Notes: generated by a model not told the origin, from the letters alone. Shown: positions 44,653 to 53,204, numbered from the stretch's first letter. The stretch is DNA of 64,000 nucleotides from Gluconacetobacter liquefaciens (GCF_003350405.1 NZ_QQAW01000001.1:434001-498000); one strand, 5' to 3'. Program-made: numbers and translations.

Positions 44653-45180
44653 GTCCGTTCCGGTTTCTTTCCTGATCGCGCATTGTCCTCCCTCGGCAAC
44701 GTCCCTGTCTCGCCCCAGTTGTGAAACCGAGCCTTGCAGGAAACGAAACGGCAGGCTCTTCCCTGCTTGACACGATGCGTAGCTCTCAGGCGGTCTCTGC
44801 GATCGCGGCCATGTCCTTGCCCTCGGGCTGCGCCAGGTCGGCCGTATGGTGCGCCATCACAGCCTCGCCCGTTCCGCCGGCATGATCAATCCCGTCTCTC
44901 TCTCAGGCCCGGCGCCATTTATCAGGTTTCGCCGTCGAAATACCATGCGCCGGAACGATGGAGCACGCAGGCCGTTGAAACCATTGGCGCCGCCCGTTGC
45001 CCGGCGGGTGGTTCGCTATCAGGGGGCTGGTTCGCATTCCCGGTCTTTCGCCTGTTCCCGATCGGTTTTATGCTCTCCGGCAGGCTCTTCCGGTTCCGCC
45101 TTCGCGCCTCCGGGAAATTGACACAGGCGGCAGACCGGCTGCCGGCGCGCTACAGTGGCGCGGGTATGGAGAAACAAGGC
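44653..45180. other. intergenic region upstream of Rieske and methyltransferase-like genes
   Basis: 528 bp. An in-frame extension of the methyltransferase-like gene to 44734 is open but lacks protein-like composition. On the minus strand there is a 23-codon frame with a good ribosome-binding site (44786-44857, listed separately). I looked for riboswitch-like consensus segments near 44870-44950 and could not match any class. Confidence 0.45.
44786..44857 (-). CDS. possible 23-aa small protein upstream of the Rieske gene
   Basis: ATG 44857 has GAGG at 5-nt spacing and opens a 23-codon frame (MAHHTADLAQPEGKDMAAIA then ETA) that ends 133 bp before the Rieske gene, on the same strand. The composition is protein-like and acidic. 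There is no recognised family; it could be a leader peptide or a remnant of a longer gene. Confidence 0.35.
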   Translation of the reverse strand: MAHHTADLAQPEGKDMAAIAETA

Positions 45181-45972
45181 ATGGCCGTTCGCAGTCTTCT
45201 TCTGACCGTCATGGTGGGCGCGAGCGTCGCAGCCGCCGCCATCGCGCCGGCCTACGCCCAGTCGCCGCTCTATCAGGGCCGGCGCGGCGCTGCGGTCGGG
45301 ATCGCCGCTGCTGTCGCCAGCAAGGATCGGCCGGACGAGGATGTGGCCAGCGACAAGAACCGCCAGCCCGCCAGCCTGCTGGCCTTCGCCGGCCTGAAGC
45401 GTGGTATGAACGTCGCCGATATCATGCCGGGCAAGGGCTATTTCACGCGCCTGTTCAGCAACGTCGTCGGTGGCGAGGGGCATGTCTGGGCCATCGTGCC
45501 AGCCGGGCTGGTGGCGAAGAAGCCCACGGCGGCGGATGCGGTGAAGGCCACCGCCGCGATGCCGGTATTCTCCAATGTCTCGGTCCTGATCCAGCCGCTG
45601 GATGCGATTCAAGTGCCCAAACGGCTCGATCTCGCCTGGACGGCGCAGAATTATCACGATGTCTATTACGGCGCCGGCGTCGATGCCGCGCTGGCGTTCG
45701 ACAAATCGGTATTCGCAGCATTGCGTCCGGGCGGCGTGTTCATCGTGATCGACCATGTGGCCAATCCGGGCGCGGATGCCGACGTGGCGAAGCTGCACCG
45801 GATCGACCCGGCGATCATCCGCCGGCAGGTCGAGGCGGCGGGCTTCCATTTCGAAAGTGAGAGCAAGGTGCTCGTCAATCCGGACGATAACCACGACCTG
45901 CCGGTGTTCGATCCCGCGATCCGGGGCCGTACCGATCAGGTCGTGCTGAAATTCCGCAAGCCGGCGCACTGA
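45181..45972 (+). CDS. exported class I methyltransferase-like protein
   Basis: 263 aa. Starts at ATG 45181, with GGAG 9 nt upstream. A clear signal peptide (MAVRSLLLTVMVGASVAAAA, ending APAYA-Q) precedes a Rossmann methyltransferase-like domain: GMNVADIMPGKGYFTRLFSN (SAM-loop-like), AQNYHDVYYGAGVDAALAFD and LRPGGVFIVIDHVANPGADA. Matches the predicted-methyltransferase group related to COG4798. A periplasmic location is odd for an S-adenosylmethionine enzyme, so binding of another ligand is possible. A strong hairpin follows at 45999. Confidence 0.82.
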   Translation: MAVRSLLLTVMVGASVAAAAIAPAYAQSPLYQGRRGAAVGIAAAVASKDRPDEDVASDKNRQPASLLAFAGLKRGMNVADIMPGKGYFTRLFSNVVGGEGHVWAIVPAGLVAKKPTAADAVKATAAMPVFSNVSVLIQPLDAIQVPKRLDLAWTAQNYHDVYYGAGVDAALAFDKSVFAALRPGGVFIVIDHVANPGADADVAKLHRIDPAIIRRQVEAAGFHFESESKVLVNPDDNHDLPVFDPAIRGRTDQVVLKFRKPAH

Positions 45973-45998
45973 TGCGCACTCGGGCCGCCTGCTAGAGT

Positions 45999-46028
45999 AT
46001 TTCCACCGAAAACTGGTTCGGTGGAAAT
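45999..46028. repeat. REP-like 12-bp hairpin, possible terminator
   Basis: Perfect 12-bp arms atttccaccgaa/ttcggtggaaat with a 6-nt loop, followed by a T-rich tract (ttctattttattgttttt). It probably ends the methyltransferase-like transcript. The left arm shares ATTTCCACC with another palindrome at 54280-54315, which suggests a dispersed palindromic repeat family. Confidence 0.7.
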
Positions 46029-46211
46029 GTTCTATTTTATTGTTTTTACGAGTATCTTCCTGATATGACTTGAGCAGCGGCAGCGTTTCGTCTGCTTCCA
46101 TTGGCCCGCGTCTAACCTCTCCAAGCCCGGGCCCTGTCGGGCCGCCAAATTCTCGGTGCTTGGCTGCTGCTGTTTTTGCGCAGTAGCGATATTGGCTTTT
46201 CGAAGTTCGAA

Positions 46212-47123
46212 TTACTGATTGGCTGTTCCACCTGGGCAGAGCTTTAGTCTGTCGACGAGCCAGCGGCCGGCAGGCCCCGGCGGCTCGGCCGTGGGATAAA
46301 CGACCGTCATGGGCATATTGGCTCCCCCCTGAGAGATGTCCTCGACGCGGAGTTCGACCAGTCGGCCGCTTTCGATATCGGCGCGAACGGTATGAAAGGG
46401 CATGCCGCCCCAACCCAACCCCCCGAGCAGGAAGTGATGTTTGGCGTAGAGATCCGCGAGCCTCCATGTCAGGGGAGACATGACGCCGCGCTCCCGCCCC
46501 GCGGATAGCGTGGTCCGGTCGGCCAGCACGAGCTGGACATGGCGTGCCAGTTCCTCGCGGGGAATGACACCATCGAACTGGGCCAGAGGGTGGTCGCGAG
46601 ATGCCACCATCATGAAGCGGACACCCCCCAGAGCCTCGCTGGACAGAGAGCTGGGAAGATCGGGGAGCGGGCCTGCAATGCCGATACTGGCCCTTCCATC
46701 GAGAAGAGGCTGAAAGACGCCGCCAAGAGCTTCGACGTACAGCCGCAAGGGCGTGTGCGGAAATGTCTCGCGGAACCCGGTCGCCACGGCTGTCACACGG
46801 TCCATCGGAAAGAATACATCGACCACGACCGACAATTCGGGCTCCAGCCCCGATGACATGCCTTTGGCCCGCGCCTTCATGAAATCCACACCTGAAACCA
46901 CGCCGCGCGCATCGGCCAGCAGCACCCGACCGGCGGCCGTTAGTTGCGGGTAGCGGCCGGTTCGATCGAACAGCACGATCCCCATCTGCATCTCAAGAGT
47001 GGCGATCATCTCGCTGACCGCCGACTGCGACCGGTGCAGCAGCCGCGCCGCCGCCGAGAAGCTGCCTTCATCACTCGCGGCAATGAATGTGCGCAGTTGA
47101 TCCAGCGATACACCATCCAGCAT
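46212..47123 (-). CDS. LysR-family transcriptional regulator of azoR
   Basis: 303 aa. HTH: LDQLRTFIAASDEGSFSAAA, RLLHRSQSAVSEMIATLEMQ. The effector domain includes LSVVVDVFFPMDRVTAVATG and ASIGIAGPLPDLPSS. Divergent from an azoreductase gene with a perfect 17-bp palindrome between them, so it probably senses a quinone or azo electrophile and activates azoR (inference from arrangement). Codon use is less GC-biased than in the genes to the left. Confidence 0.92.
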   Translation of the reverse strand: MLDGVSLDQLRTFIAASDEGSFSAAARLLHRSQSAVSEMIATLEMQMGIVLFDRTGRYPQLTAAGRVLLADARGVVSGVDFMKARAKGMSSGLEPELSVVVDVFFPMDRVTAVATGFRETFPHTPLRLYVEALGGVFQPLLDGRASIGIAGPLPDLPSSLSSEALGGVRFMMVASRDHPLAQFDGVIPREELARHVQLVLADRTTLSAGRERGVMSPLTWRLADLYAKHHFLLGGLGWGGMPFHTVRADIESGRLVELRVEDISQGGANMPMTVVYPTAEPPGPAGRWLVDRLKLCPGGTANQ

Positions 47124-47151
47124 GGAGCCTCTCTTCGATCCATCGTTCTGT

Positions 47152-47168
47152 CCGATATTATATATCGG
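47152..47168. promoter_or_regulatory. LysR operator candidate between lysR and azoR
   Basis: Perfect inverted repeat ccgatat-tat-atatcgg, 29 bp upstream of the regulator start codon and about 125 bp upstream of azoR. Position and symmetry match a LysR-type binding site in a divergent promoter. Confidence 0.6.
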
Positions 47169-47293
47169 AATATAGCGGCTTTATAGGTGGGTCTATCTAT
47201 GAGACACGCTGGATCATGTTCGGAGCAATCAGAGACCTGTTCTCAGGGCGCAACAGAAAATCCCTGTCCCCTTCCTCTACGGAGACGACCACG

Positions 47294-47905
47294 ATGAAGA
47301 TCCTGCATATTGATTCCAGCATTCTGGGAAATTATTCGGTCAGCCGGCAGCTTTCTGCGGAAACCGTCGCGCGACACAAGGCAGCGCATCCGGATGCCAC
47401 CGTCATCTATCGGGATCTCGCTACCGATCCAGTGCCTTATCTGACCGGCGCGCATATGGCGGCGCTACAGGGAAAGCCGGTCACGGATACCGCGCTCGCC
47501 GACGATCTGGCGATCGGAGACGGGCATATCAATGACCTCCTGGCAGCCGACATCGTCGTTATCGGCGTTCCGATGTATAATTTTTCCCTTCCCGCCCAGC
47601 TCAAATCCTGGATCGACCGTGTGGTCGTAGCGGGCAAGACGTTCCGGTACGGTGCGTCGGGGCCCGAAGGTCTCCTTCCGCAGGGCAAGAAGGCGTTCCT
47701 GATCTCGACGCGTGGCGGGATCTATACCGGGGACAGCCCGGCCGCGGTGCTGGATCATCAGGAAAAATACCTCGCCGCCGTCCTGGCATTCATCGGCCTC
47801 ACGGATGTCACCTGGATACGTGCCGAAGGACTGGCTCTGGGGCAGGACGCAAAAGATGCCACCATCGTGCAGGCGCAGGGTGAAATCGCCCGTCTTCAGG
47901 GCTGA
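47294..47905 (+). CDS. azoR: FMN-dependent NADH-azoreductase / quinone reductase
   Basis: 203 aa flavodoxin-fold enzyme that reduces quinones and azo dyes with NADH via FMN. Seen: MKILHIDSSILGNYSVSRQL (FMN phosphate loop), GVPMYNFSLPAQLKSWIDRV (flavin-binding PMYNF), STRGGIYTGDSP and FIGLTDVTWIRAEGLALG. ATG 47294 has GGAG 9 nt before it; the longer frame upstream overlaps the regulator gene. Followed 32 bp later by a YceI gene in the same direction. Confidence 0.95.
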   Translation: MKILHIDSSILGNYSVSRQLSAETVARHKAAHPDATVIYRDLATDPVPYLTGAHMAALQGKPVTDTALADDLAIGDGHINDLLAADIVVIGVPMYNFSLPAQLKSWIDRVVVAGKTFRYGASGPEGLLPQGKKAFLISTRGGIYTGDSPAAVLDHQEKYLAAVLAFIGLTDVTWIRAEGLALGQDAKDATIVQAQGEIARLQG

Positions 47906-47937
47906 ACAGCGTTTTATCCAACGGGAGGAATCTCTCC

Positions 47938-48561
47938 ATGACCCAACGTCATTTCGCCACGTCCGTCGTCATGGCAGCGCTCGTGTTCGGTGCGGTTTCG
48001 CAGGCAGCGGCCCAGCAGGTTGCCACGCCCGATCCGTCGGCGGTAAAGGCCGGCACCTACAAGGTGGAACCTTATCATACGCAGGTCGGCTTCACGTTAT
48101 CGCATTTGGGATTCAGCAACTTCTCCGGCTTTTTCACAGGCGTATCCGGATCCCTCACGCTCGACCCCGCCCATCTTTCGGCCACCAGTCTTGATGTGAC
48201 GATTCCCATACAGTCGGTGGACACCACGGTGCCGAAGCTGGATGGCGAGCTGAAAAGCGCGCAGTGGTTCGATGCCACCCAGTTTCCCAATGCGACGTTC
48301 AAATCCACCCGGGTTGTCCAGACCGGAGCAAACACCGCGAACATCAGCGGCAACCTGACCTTGCATGGTATGACGCAGCCGGTCACGCTCAAGGCCCGCC
48401 TGATCGGTAGCGGCACCAACCCGCTGGACAAAATGTATACCGTCGGCTTTGAAGCGACCGGCACGATTGCCCGCAGCCAGTTCGGCGTGAAACAATATGT
48501 GCCGCTCGTGGGCGATACCGTGACGCTAACGATTGCCGGCGCATTCGAACTTCAGCAGTAA
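47938..48561 (+). CDS. YceI-family periplasmic lipid-binding-like protein
   Basis: 207 aa. Signal peptide MTQRHFATSVVMAALVFGAV, cleaved at AAAQ-Q, then a lipocalin-like YceI barrel: GTYKVEPYHTQVGFTLSHLG, FSGFFTGVSGSLTLDP, FDATQFPNATFKSTRV, GNLTLHGMTQPVTLKARL and FGVKQYVPLVGDTVTLTIAG. Family members bind polyisoprenoid or amide lipids; they often accompany oxidative-stress or cytochrome b561 genes. Good ribosome-binding site (GGAGG). Same strand as azoR and likely co-transcribed. Confidence 0.94.
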   Translation: MTQRHFATSVVMAALVFGAVSQAAAQQVATPDPSAVKAGTYKVEPYHTQVGFTLSHLGFSNFSGFFTGVSGSLTLDPAHLSATSLDVTIPIQSVDTTVPKLDGELKSAQWFDATQFPNATFKSTRVVQTGANTANISGNLTLHGMTQPVTLKARLIGSGTNPLDKMYTVGFEATGTIARSQFGVKQYVPLVGDTVTLTIAGAFELQQ

Positions 48562-48704
48562 AGTGGTCACGGCGCCACAATCTGTTGAGTGATATGCGCG
48601 TCCGACGATCATCGGCCTTATGATGATTCATGGCGGTCTCGCACCAGATGCGATGTTGCGGCTCTGAGATAAATCGTGATGGTTCTTTCTTCAGCCGCTG
48701 ACAA

Positions 48705-49016
48705 ATGAATTCGCATGTGGGATCGCCGCCTGTAACGCGTAAAGGCAATCGTCCAGAGGCAGCAAGGCATGGTGGCGGAATGCCAGGACGATTGCTTCTT
48801 CCTCGATCGACAGGAAGGTTGAGGAAGGTCCCTTCGGGTCGGCGCGCCGATCCGTCGGATCGCTCCGGCCCCTCCATTTGACGATTGTCTTCGACTGATC
48901 CCGTAGCGCGTTGCCAGAGCCCTCAGGCTGTCCTGACTATGCTGTATCGCTTGACGGACTGCCGCTGCCGTCGTGGCGCTTCCATGGTGAAGCTGGCCAA
49001 TAGCGCATCCTTCCAC
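48705..49016 (-). pseudogene. IS481-family transposase, N-terminal remnant with frameshift
   Basis: Reading from 49016: GQLHHGSATTAAAVRQAIQH then SQDSLRALATRYGI matches the HTH start of IS481-type transposases. After about 48896 the frame shifts by one and continues as SKTIVKWRGRSDPTDRRADP, then FLSIEEEAIVLAFRHHALLP and LDDCLYALQAAIPHA. Homology stops near 48710, and the whole DDE catalytic domain is missing. Both the frameshift and the truncation make it inactive. Confidence 0.8.
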
Positions 49017-49134
49017 TCGCGTGAAAACAACGCACCGTCAAATCCCGAGCCTAAAAAGGCGTGTCGGAGGCTGAACCACAAACGTCGGCCGATCTATTGC
49101 GTGCGCCGGGGTCGAACATAAGCCGGGGTTGAAC

Positions 49135-49163
49135 AAAAAACGGGGCCCCGCAGGAGCCCCGCT
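49135..49163 (-). terminator. intrinsic terminator of the prolyl oligopeptidase gene
   Basis: On the minus strand cggggc/gccccg arms (49156-49161 with 49141-49146) are followed by a T6 run (complement of 49135-49140), about 30 bp after the stop codon. Confidence 0.85.
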
Positions 49164-49191
49164 TTTCGTATTGTGTTCCGCCGTTCGCGGG

Positions 49192-51315
49192 TCAGCGCGT
49201 CTTGCCAAGTTGTGACCACAGATAGGCGTAGCTGAGTGCCTGTGTCTGGGCGACTTCCTTCTGGCTGGCACCAAAGCCGTGACCACCCGCGACCTGCTCC
49301 CAGTAATAGTAAGGCAGCTTCATCTCGCTCATCCGCCAGGCAAACCGCCGGGCATGGACCGGGCCGACGCGGTCGTCCTTGGTGGTCGTCTCGATAAACG
49401 GCACCGGATAGTTCACGCCTTCCTTCAGGTTCTGAAGCGGGGAAATACTGTGCAGGAACGCCTTCTGTTCGGGAATGGAGACCGTTCCGTATTCACCGAC
49501 CCAGGATGCCCCGGCCGACATGTGCTCGTAATTCATCATGTCCAGAAGCGGCACTTCGATATCAACGGCTTTCCAGTAATCGGGATGCTGCGTGAATTCC
49601 ACCCCCATCAGCAGGCCGCCATTCGAACCACCCTGGATGGCAAGGTGCTGAGGCGACGTCACCTTGCGATCCATCAGATCCTTTGCCACCGCGGCAAAAT
49701 CGTCATAGATGCGTTGGCGGTTCGTCTTCAGGCCCGCATCATGCCATGCCGGCCCGAATTCGCCACCTCCGCGGATATTGGCCAGCACATAGACACCCCC
49801 GCGAGAGAGCCAGTTGTTGCCGATGCCTGCCGAGTAGAACGGAAACAGCGGAACCTCGAAACCACCATAGGCATAAAGCAGCGTCGGGTTCGTCCCATCC
49901 AGCGGCATAGTCTTGCGATGGACAATGAAATACGGAATGTCCGTCCCGTCCTTCGAGCGCGCTTCCTGCTGCTCGACCGTCATGTCCGAGGCATCGAACT
50001 GGCTTGGCAGCGTGCGGATTTTCTGAACCGAAGCCCGGTCACTGTTGATCTCCCACAGCGTCGTAGGCGTCAGAAACCCCGACGACGTGGCGTAAGCGAA
50101 CGGCGAGTCCTCATCCGTGCTGATCAGGTCGACCGACATGTTCTGCGGTAGCGGAAGGTCCTGATGCGTAAAATCCGCGCCATGGGCGGCAGGCGTGTAG
50201 ATGGCGATCTTGCCGCGCACATTGTCATACAGCGTGACGATCAGATGGCCATGGCTCGTGGACGCACCCTCGATCACCTGTCCCGCCGTCGGGGCCAGCA
50301 GAAGCTGAGGCGCCGGACTCTTCGCCTCAGGGTCGACCAGCACGAGCGATCCCTTGGTGAAGGTCTGGCCGTTTACCGCCCAGTCTTCATCCAGAAGAAC
50401 GACAAGCCGCGCATTGAACAACGCCGAAACGCTGGATTTCAGCGGCAGGGAAAGCGTCGTGATCTGTCCGTCACGATAGAGGAAGGTCCGCGAAGAAAAA
50501 GCATCCAGCCCCTCACGGATCAGCACGACCTGATGACCTACGCCGTCATGCAGCACTTCGGGACCGACCTCGACATCCTTTCTGCTTCCAGTAAAGACGG
50601 TCTGGGCCTGGTCGAGAGACTGGCCGCGTTTCAGGACCTTGACGATATACGGGTAGGAAGACTCCGTCAGGTCGTCCGCGCTCCAGGGATAGCTGACCAG
50701 CAAGGTGTCGTGGTCGAGCCAGGATGAATCCTGTTTGGCATGCGGCAGGGAAAATCCGCCTTCGACAAACTGGCCGGTTCTGAGGTCGAATTCGCGGACG
50801 GTGCTGGCATCCTCGCCGCCATCGGAGAGGTGCAGAAGGCAGAGGTTCTGCTGGGAATGCAGGCAATCGATGCCCTTATAGACCCAGTTGCGCTTTTCTT
50901 TCGCCGCCAGCACATCGAGGTCGAGGGCGACCGTCCATTCCGGATGATCGGTCGCAAACGAGTCCGCCGTCGCGCGGCGCAGAATACCCCGCAGATGGTG
51001 CTCGTCGCGCCAGAAATTATAAACCATCCCGTCCATCTGCATCGGCATGGCCAGACGGTCATGCGTCTGAAGAAGCCTCAGCGAGGTGTCATACAGCCCC
51101 TTGTACAGCGGGCCATGACCCAGCAGGTCCAGTGTACGGGCATTCTGGGCTTTCACCCACTCCATGGCCTGCGCACCATTGATGTCGTTCAGCCATGCCG
51201 GAATCGTGTCGGGCAGATCGGCGGCATGCACGGGCATGGCCGCAGGCGTCAGCAGGCTTGCGCCCAGAAGTGCGACCAGAGTGCCGCGACCGAAATTCCT
51301 GAATGGCGTCACCAC
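49192..51315 (-). CDS. secreted prolyl oligopeptidase (S9A)
   Basis: 707 aa serine peptidase. N-terminal signal peptide (FGRGTLVALLGASLLTPAAM, cleaved near VHA-A), beta-propeller cap, then the alpha/beta-hydrolase domain with catalytic Ser in GGSNGGLLMG, Asp in TTKDDRVGP and His in GGHGFGAS. It cleaves proline-containing peptides, probably in the periplasm. I chose GTG 51315: AGGGA lies 6 nt upstream, while ATG 51351 has no ribosome-binding site and would put a palindromic operator-like element inside the first codons. Monocistronic. Codon use is less GC-biased than in the downstream genes, and an IS remnant lies next to it. Confidence 0.93.
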   Translation of the reverse strand: MVTPFRNFGRGTLVALLGASLLTPAAMPVHAADLPDTIPAWLNDINGAQAMEWVKAQNARTLDLLGHGPLYKGLYDTSLRLLQTHDRLAMPMQMDGMVYNFWRDEHHLRGILRRATADSFATDHPEWTVALDLDVLAAKEKRNWVYKGIDCLHSQQNLCLLHLSDGGEDASTVREFDLRTGQFVEGGFSLPHAKQDSSWLDHDTLLVSYPWSADDLTESSYPYIVKVLKRGQSLDQAQTVFTGSRKDVEVGPEVLHDGVGHQVVLIREGLDAFSSRTFLYRDGQITTLSLPLKSSVSALFNARLVVLLDEDWAVNGQTFTKGSLVLVDPEAKSPAPQLLLAPTAGQVIEGASTSHGHLIVTLYDNVRGKIAIYTPAAHGADFTHQDLPLPQNMSVDLISTDEDSPFAYATSSGFLTPTTLWEINSDRASVQKIRTLPSQFDASDMTVEQQEARSKDGTDIPYFIVHRKTMPLDGTNPTLLYAYGGFEVPLFPFYSAGIGNNWLSRGGVYVLANIRGGGEFGPAWHDAGLKTNRQRIYDDFAAVAKDLMDRKVTSPQHLAIQGGSNGGLLMGVEFTQHPDYWKAVDIEVPLLDMMNYEHMSAGASWVGEYGTVSIPEQKAFLHSISPLQNLKEGVNYPVPFIETTTKDDRVGPVHARRFAWRMSEMKLPYYYWEQVAGGHGFGASQKEVAQTQALSYAYLWSQLGKTR

Positions 51316-51654
51316 AAAGCGTCCCTGAATGTTACAGTGTAACTGTTTCATTGCAGCAGACAAACCGCAAGGGGTCTGAGCACGGAGACGAAATGGCGGT
51401 ATCCCGCTCGCTCCCCACCGGACAGGGGCGACGCTGGTGTCGGAAGCGGTCGGGCCGATCATGCGCCCCGGCATGGCGCGGCGGTTTGCGTCCGATCGAG
51501 GGACGCATTGGTGACGAATAATCTGAAAATGCTCGAAAAATGGCTTATGCAGCAGGCGGAGCGACCAATCCGGCCGGTCCCCTGATCCGCAACGCCTCCA
51601 CACTGTGCGGCAGGGGAGCATAAGCCCCCCTGCGCGTCCTCCGCTCCGGCGCGA
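51316..51654. other. promoter region of the prolyl oligopeptidase gene
   Basis: 339 bp between the end of the DEAD-box helicase gene and the oligopeptidase start. No gene seen. It contains the palindrome at 51331-51343 and a small hairpin (gcgtcc/ggacgc, about 51489-51507). Confidence 0.5.
51331..51343. promoter_or_regulatory. operator-like palindrome 16 bp upstream of the oligopeptidase start
   Basis: gttac-agt-gtaac, with flanks that extend the symmetry loosely (aat on one side, gtttcatt on the other). The TTACA-n-TGTAA form is typical of TetR-type and some Fur/Zur-family operators. Its placement just before AGGGA and GTG 51315 fits repression of this gene. The regulator is not in the immediate neighbourhood. 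Confidence 0.45.
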
Positions 51655-52953
51655 TCAGGCGTCCTCGTGAACCGCCTTGGACATTGCCGCCGCCCGCGCG
51701 GCGTTCTTCTCTTCCTCGGTCCAGACCTTGCGCTCGCGCTTCTGCTGCGGCTTGACCTGCTTGACCGGCCCACCCCCCAGCACGGGCGGGCGCATGGTCG
51801 AATTCCGTGCTTCTTCCGAATGCCACGGGTGGTCGTCCCGCACGATCAGGGCGCGCCCGATCTCCCGCTCCACATCGCGCAGCCATGCCCGCTGCTCGGC
51901 ATCGCACAGCGTGATGGCAAAGCCGTTACGGCCGGCACGGCCAGTGCGGCCGATGCGATGGACATAGCTTTCCGGCAGGCTCGGCAGGTCATGGTTGAAA
52001 ACATGCGTGACCGTATCGACGTCGATGCCGCGCGCCGCGATATCCGTCGCCACCAGGACCTGCGCGGTGCCGGCGCGGAAGGCATCCAGCGCGCGTTCCC
52101 GCTGGCCCTGCGACTTGTTGCCGTGCAGAGCCTCGGCCGTGATGCCCGCCTCGGTGATGAAGGCGCAGACTTCGTTGGCGATGTTCTTCTGCAAGGTAAA
52201 GACCACCGCCTGGCCCATCCCCGGCGTCTGCAACAATGCCAGCAGCGCGGCCTTCTTGTCGGCTGCATCAACGAACATGACCGACTGCTCGATCCGCTCG
52301 ACGGTGGTCGAGGGCGGGGCGATCTCGACCTTCGCCGGATCGCGCAGCAGGCTTTCTGCCAGAGCGGCGATGGATTTCGGCATCGTCGCCGAAAACAGCA
52401 CGGTATGCCGATCCTGCGGCAGCGTCGCGACGATCCGCTCGATCGGCTTGGCGAAGCCCATGTCGAGCATCTGGTCGGCCTCATCCAGCACCAGCGCCTC
52501 AAGTTGCGACAGGTCGCACAGGCCCTGCGTGATCAGGTCCAGCAACCGCCCCGGCGTGGCCACGATGATATCCACGCCGGCCGCCAGCGCATTGATCTGA
52601 TGGAACTGGCTGACACCGCCGAAAATCGTCGTCACGCTGGGCTGCTGATAGCGCCCAAAGCTGCCGAACCCATCGGCGATCTGCGAGACCAGTTCGCGCG
52701 TGGGGGCCAGGACCAGCACGCGCGCACCGCCCTTGGGTGCCGGGCGCGGGTCCGCGGCAAGCCGGTGCAGCAGCGGCAGCGCGAAAGAGGCGGTCTTGCC
52801 CGTGCCGGTCTGGGCCATGCCCAGCAGGTCCCGCCCTTCCAGCAGCAGCGGAATCGACTGCGCCTGGATCGGGGTCGGAGAGACATACCCTTCCTCGGCC
52901 AGCGCGCTCAGCAGGGTCGGCGCCAGGGAAAGATCGGCAAACGTCATGGACAT
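51655..52953 (-). CDS. DEAD-box ATP-dependent RNA helicase (RhlE-like)
   Basis: 432 aa. All DEAD-box motifs: Q motif PTPIQAQSIP, I AQTGTGKTA, Ia APTRELVSQI, Ib TPGRLLDLI, II DEAD, III SAT, IV-VI through VATDIAARGIDVD and HRIGRTGRAG. The C-terminal tail is basic (KQVKPQQKRERKVWTEEEKN), as in RhlE/CsdA-like helicases that remodel rRNA and mRNA. ATG 52953 (MSMTFADLSLAP). Divergent from the Old Yellow Enzyme gene, 251 bp between starts. Confidence 0.95.
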   Translation of the reverse strand: MSMTFADLSLAPTLLSALAEEGYVSPTPIQAQSIPLLLEGRDLLGMAQTGTGKTASFALPLLHRLAADPRPAPKGGARVLVLAPTRELVSQIADGFGSFGRYQQPSVTTIFGGVSQFHQINALAAGVDIIVATPGRLLDLITQGLCDLSQLEALVLDEADQMLDMGFAKPIERIVATLPQDRHTVLFSATMPKSIAALAESLLRDPAKVEIAPPSTTVERIEQSVMFVDAADKKAALLALLQTPGMGQAVVFTLQKNIANEVCAFITEAGITAEALHGNKSQGQRERALDAFRAGTAQVLVATDIAARGIDVDTVTHVFNHDLPSLPESYVHRIGRTGRAGRNGFAITLCDAEQRAWLRDVEREIGRALIVRDDHPWHSEEARNSTMRPPVLGGGPVKQVKPQQKRERKVWTEEEKNAARAAAMSKAVHEDA

Positions 52954-53204
52954 GGTCGAGCGGCGCCTCCGGCGCTGAAGTAAGGCTGCGCCTGTTCGGG
53001 CATCGCTGGTTGGAAAGGCCGAGTTCTACGGGCGATGCCACACCGCGTCAACGCGCGGGAGAAGGGCGCGCGACGGTTTTGCCCGCCATCCGCACCTCCG
53101 CCTCGGCGCCGTGTCACCACCCGCCCGTCCGGCCGCTTTCTTGCAGGGTGTGGATCGGGGGCGCATCCTCCCCAAGGACTCCACATCTGTTCAGGAGATG
53201 GATA

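Larger units (their letters stand above)
48562..49191. other. intergenic region holding a transposase remnant
   Basis: 630 bp between YceI and the prolyl oligopeptidase. It contains the frame-shifted N-terminal part of an IS481-type transposase (48705-49016, minus) and the oligopeptidase terminator (49135-49163). I could not find matching terminal inverted repeats or a target duplication, so the element is decayed at both ends. Confidence 0.6.

Noticed and set aside
44870-44960. Riboswitch-like words (ctgagagagaga, cctgata) on the minus strand
   Set aside because: I compared them mentally with TPP and glycine riboswitch cores; conserved segments and order do not match.
44734-45180. N-terminal extension of the methyltransferase-like protein
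   Set aside because: The extension is rich in Arg, Pro and Ser without homology character. A signal peptide with a ribosome-binding site begins at 45181.
46029-46211. Possible gene tail on the minus strand before the LysR gene
   Set aside because: An open frame crosses the segment, but its residues show no family pattern and it overlaps the hairpin and T-rich tract.
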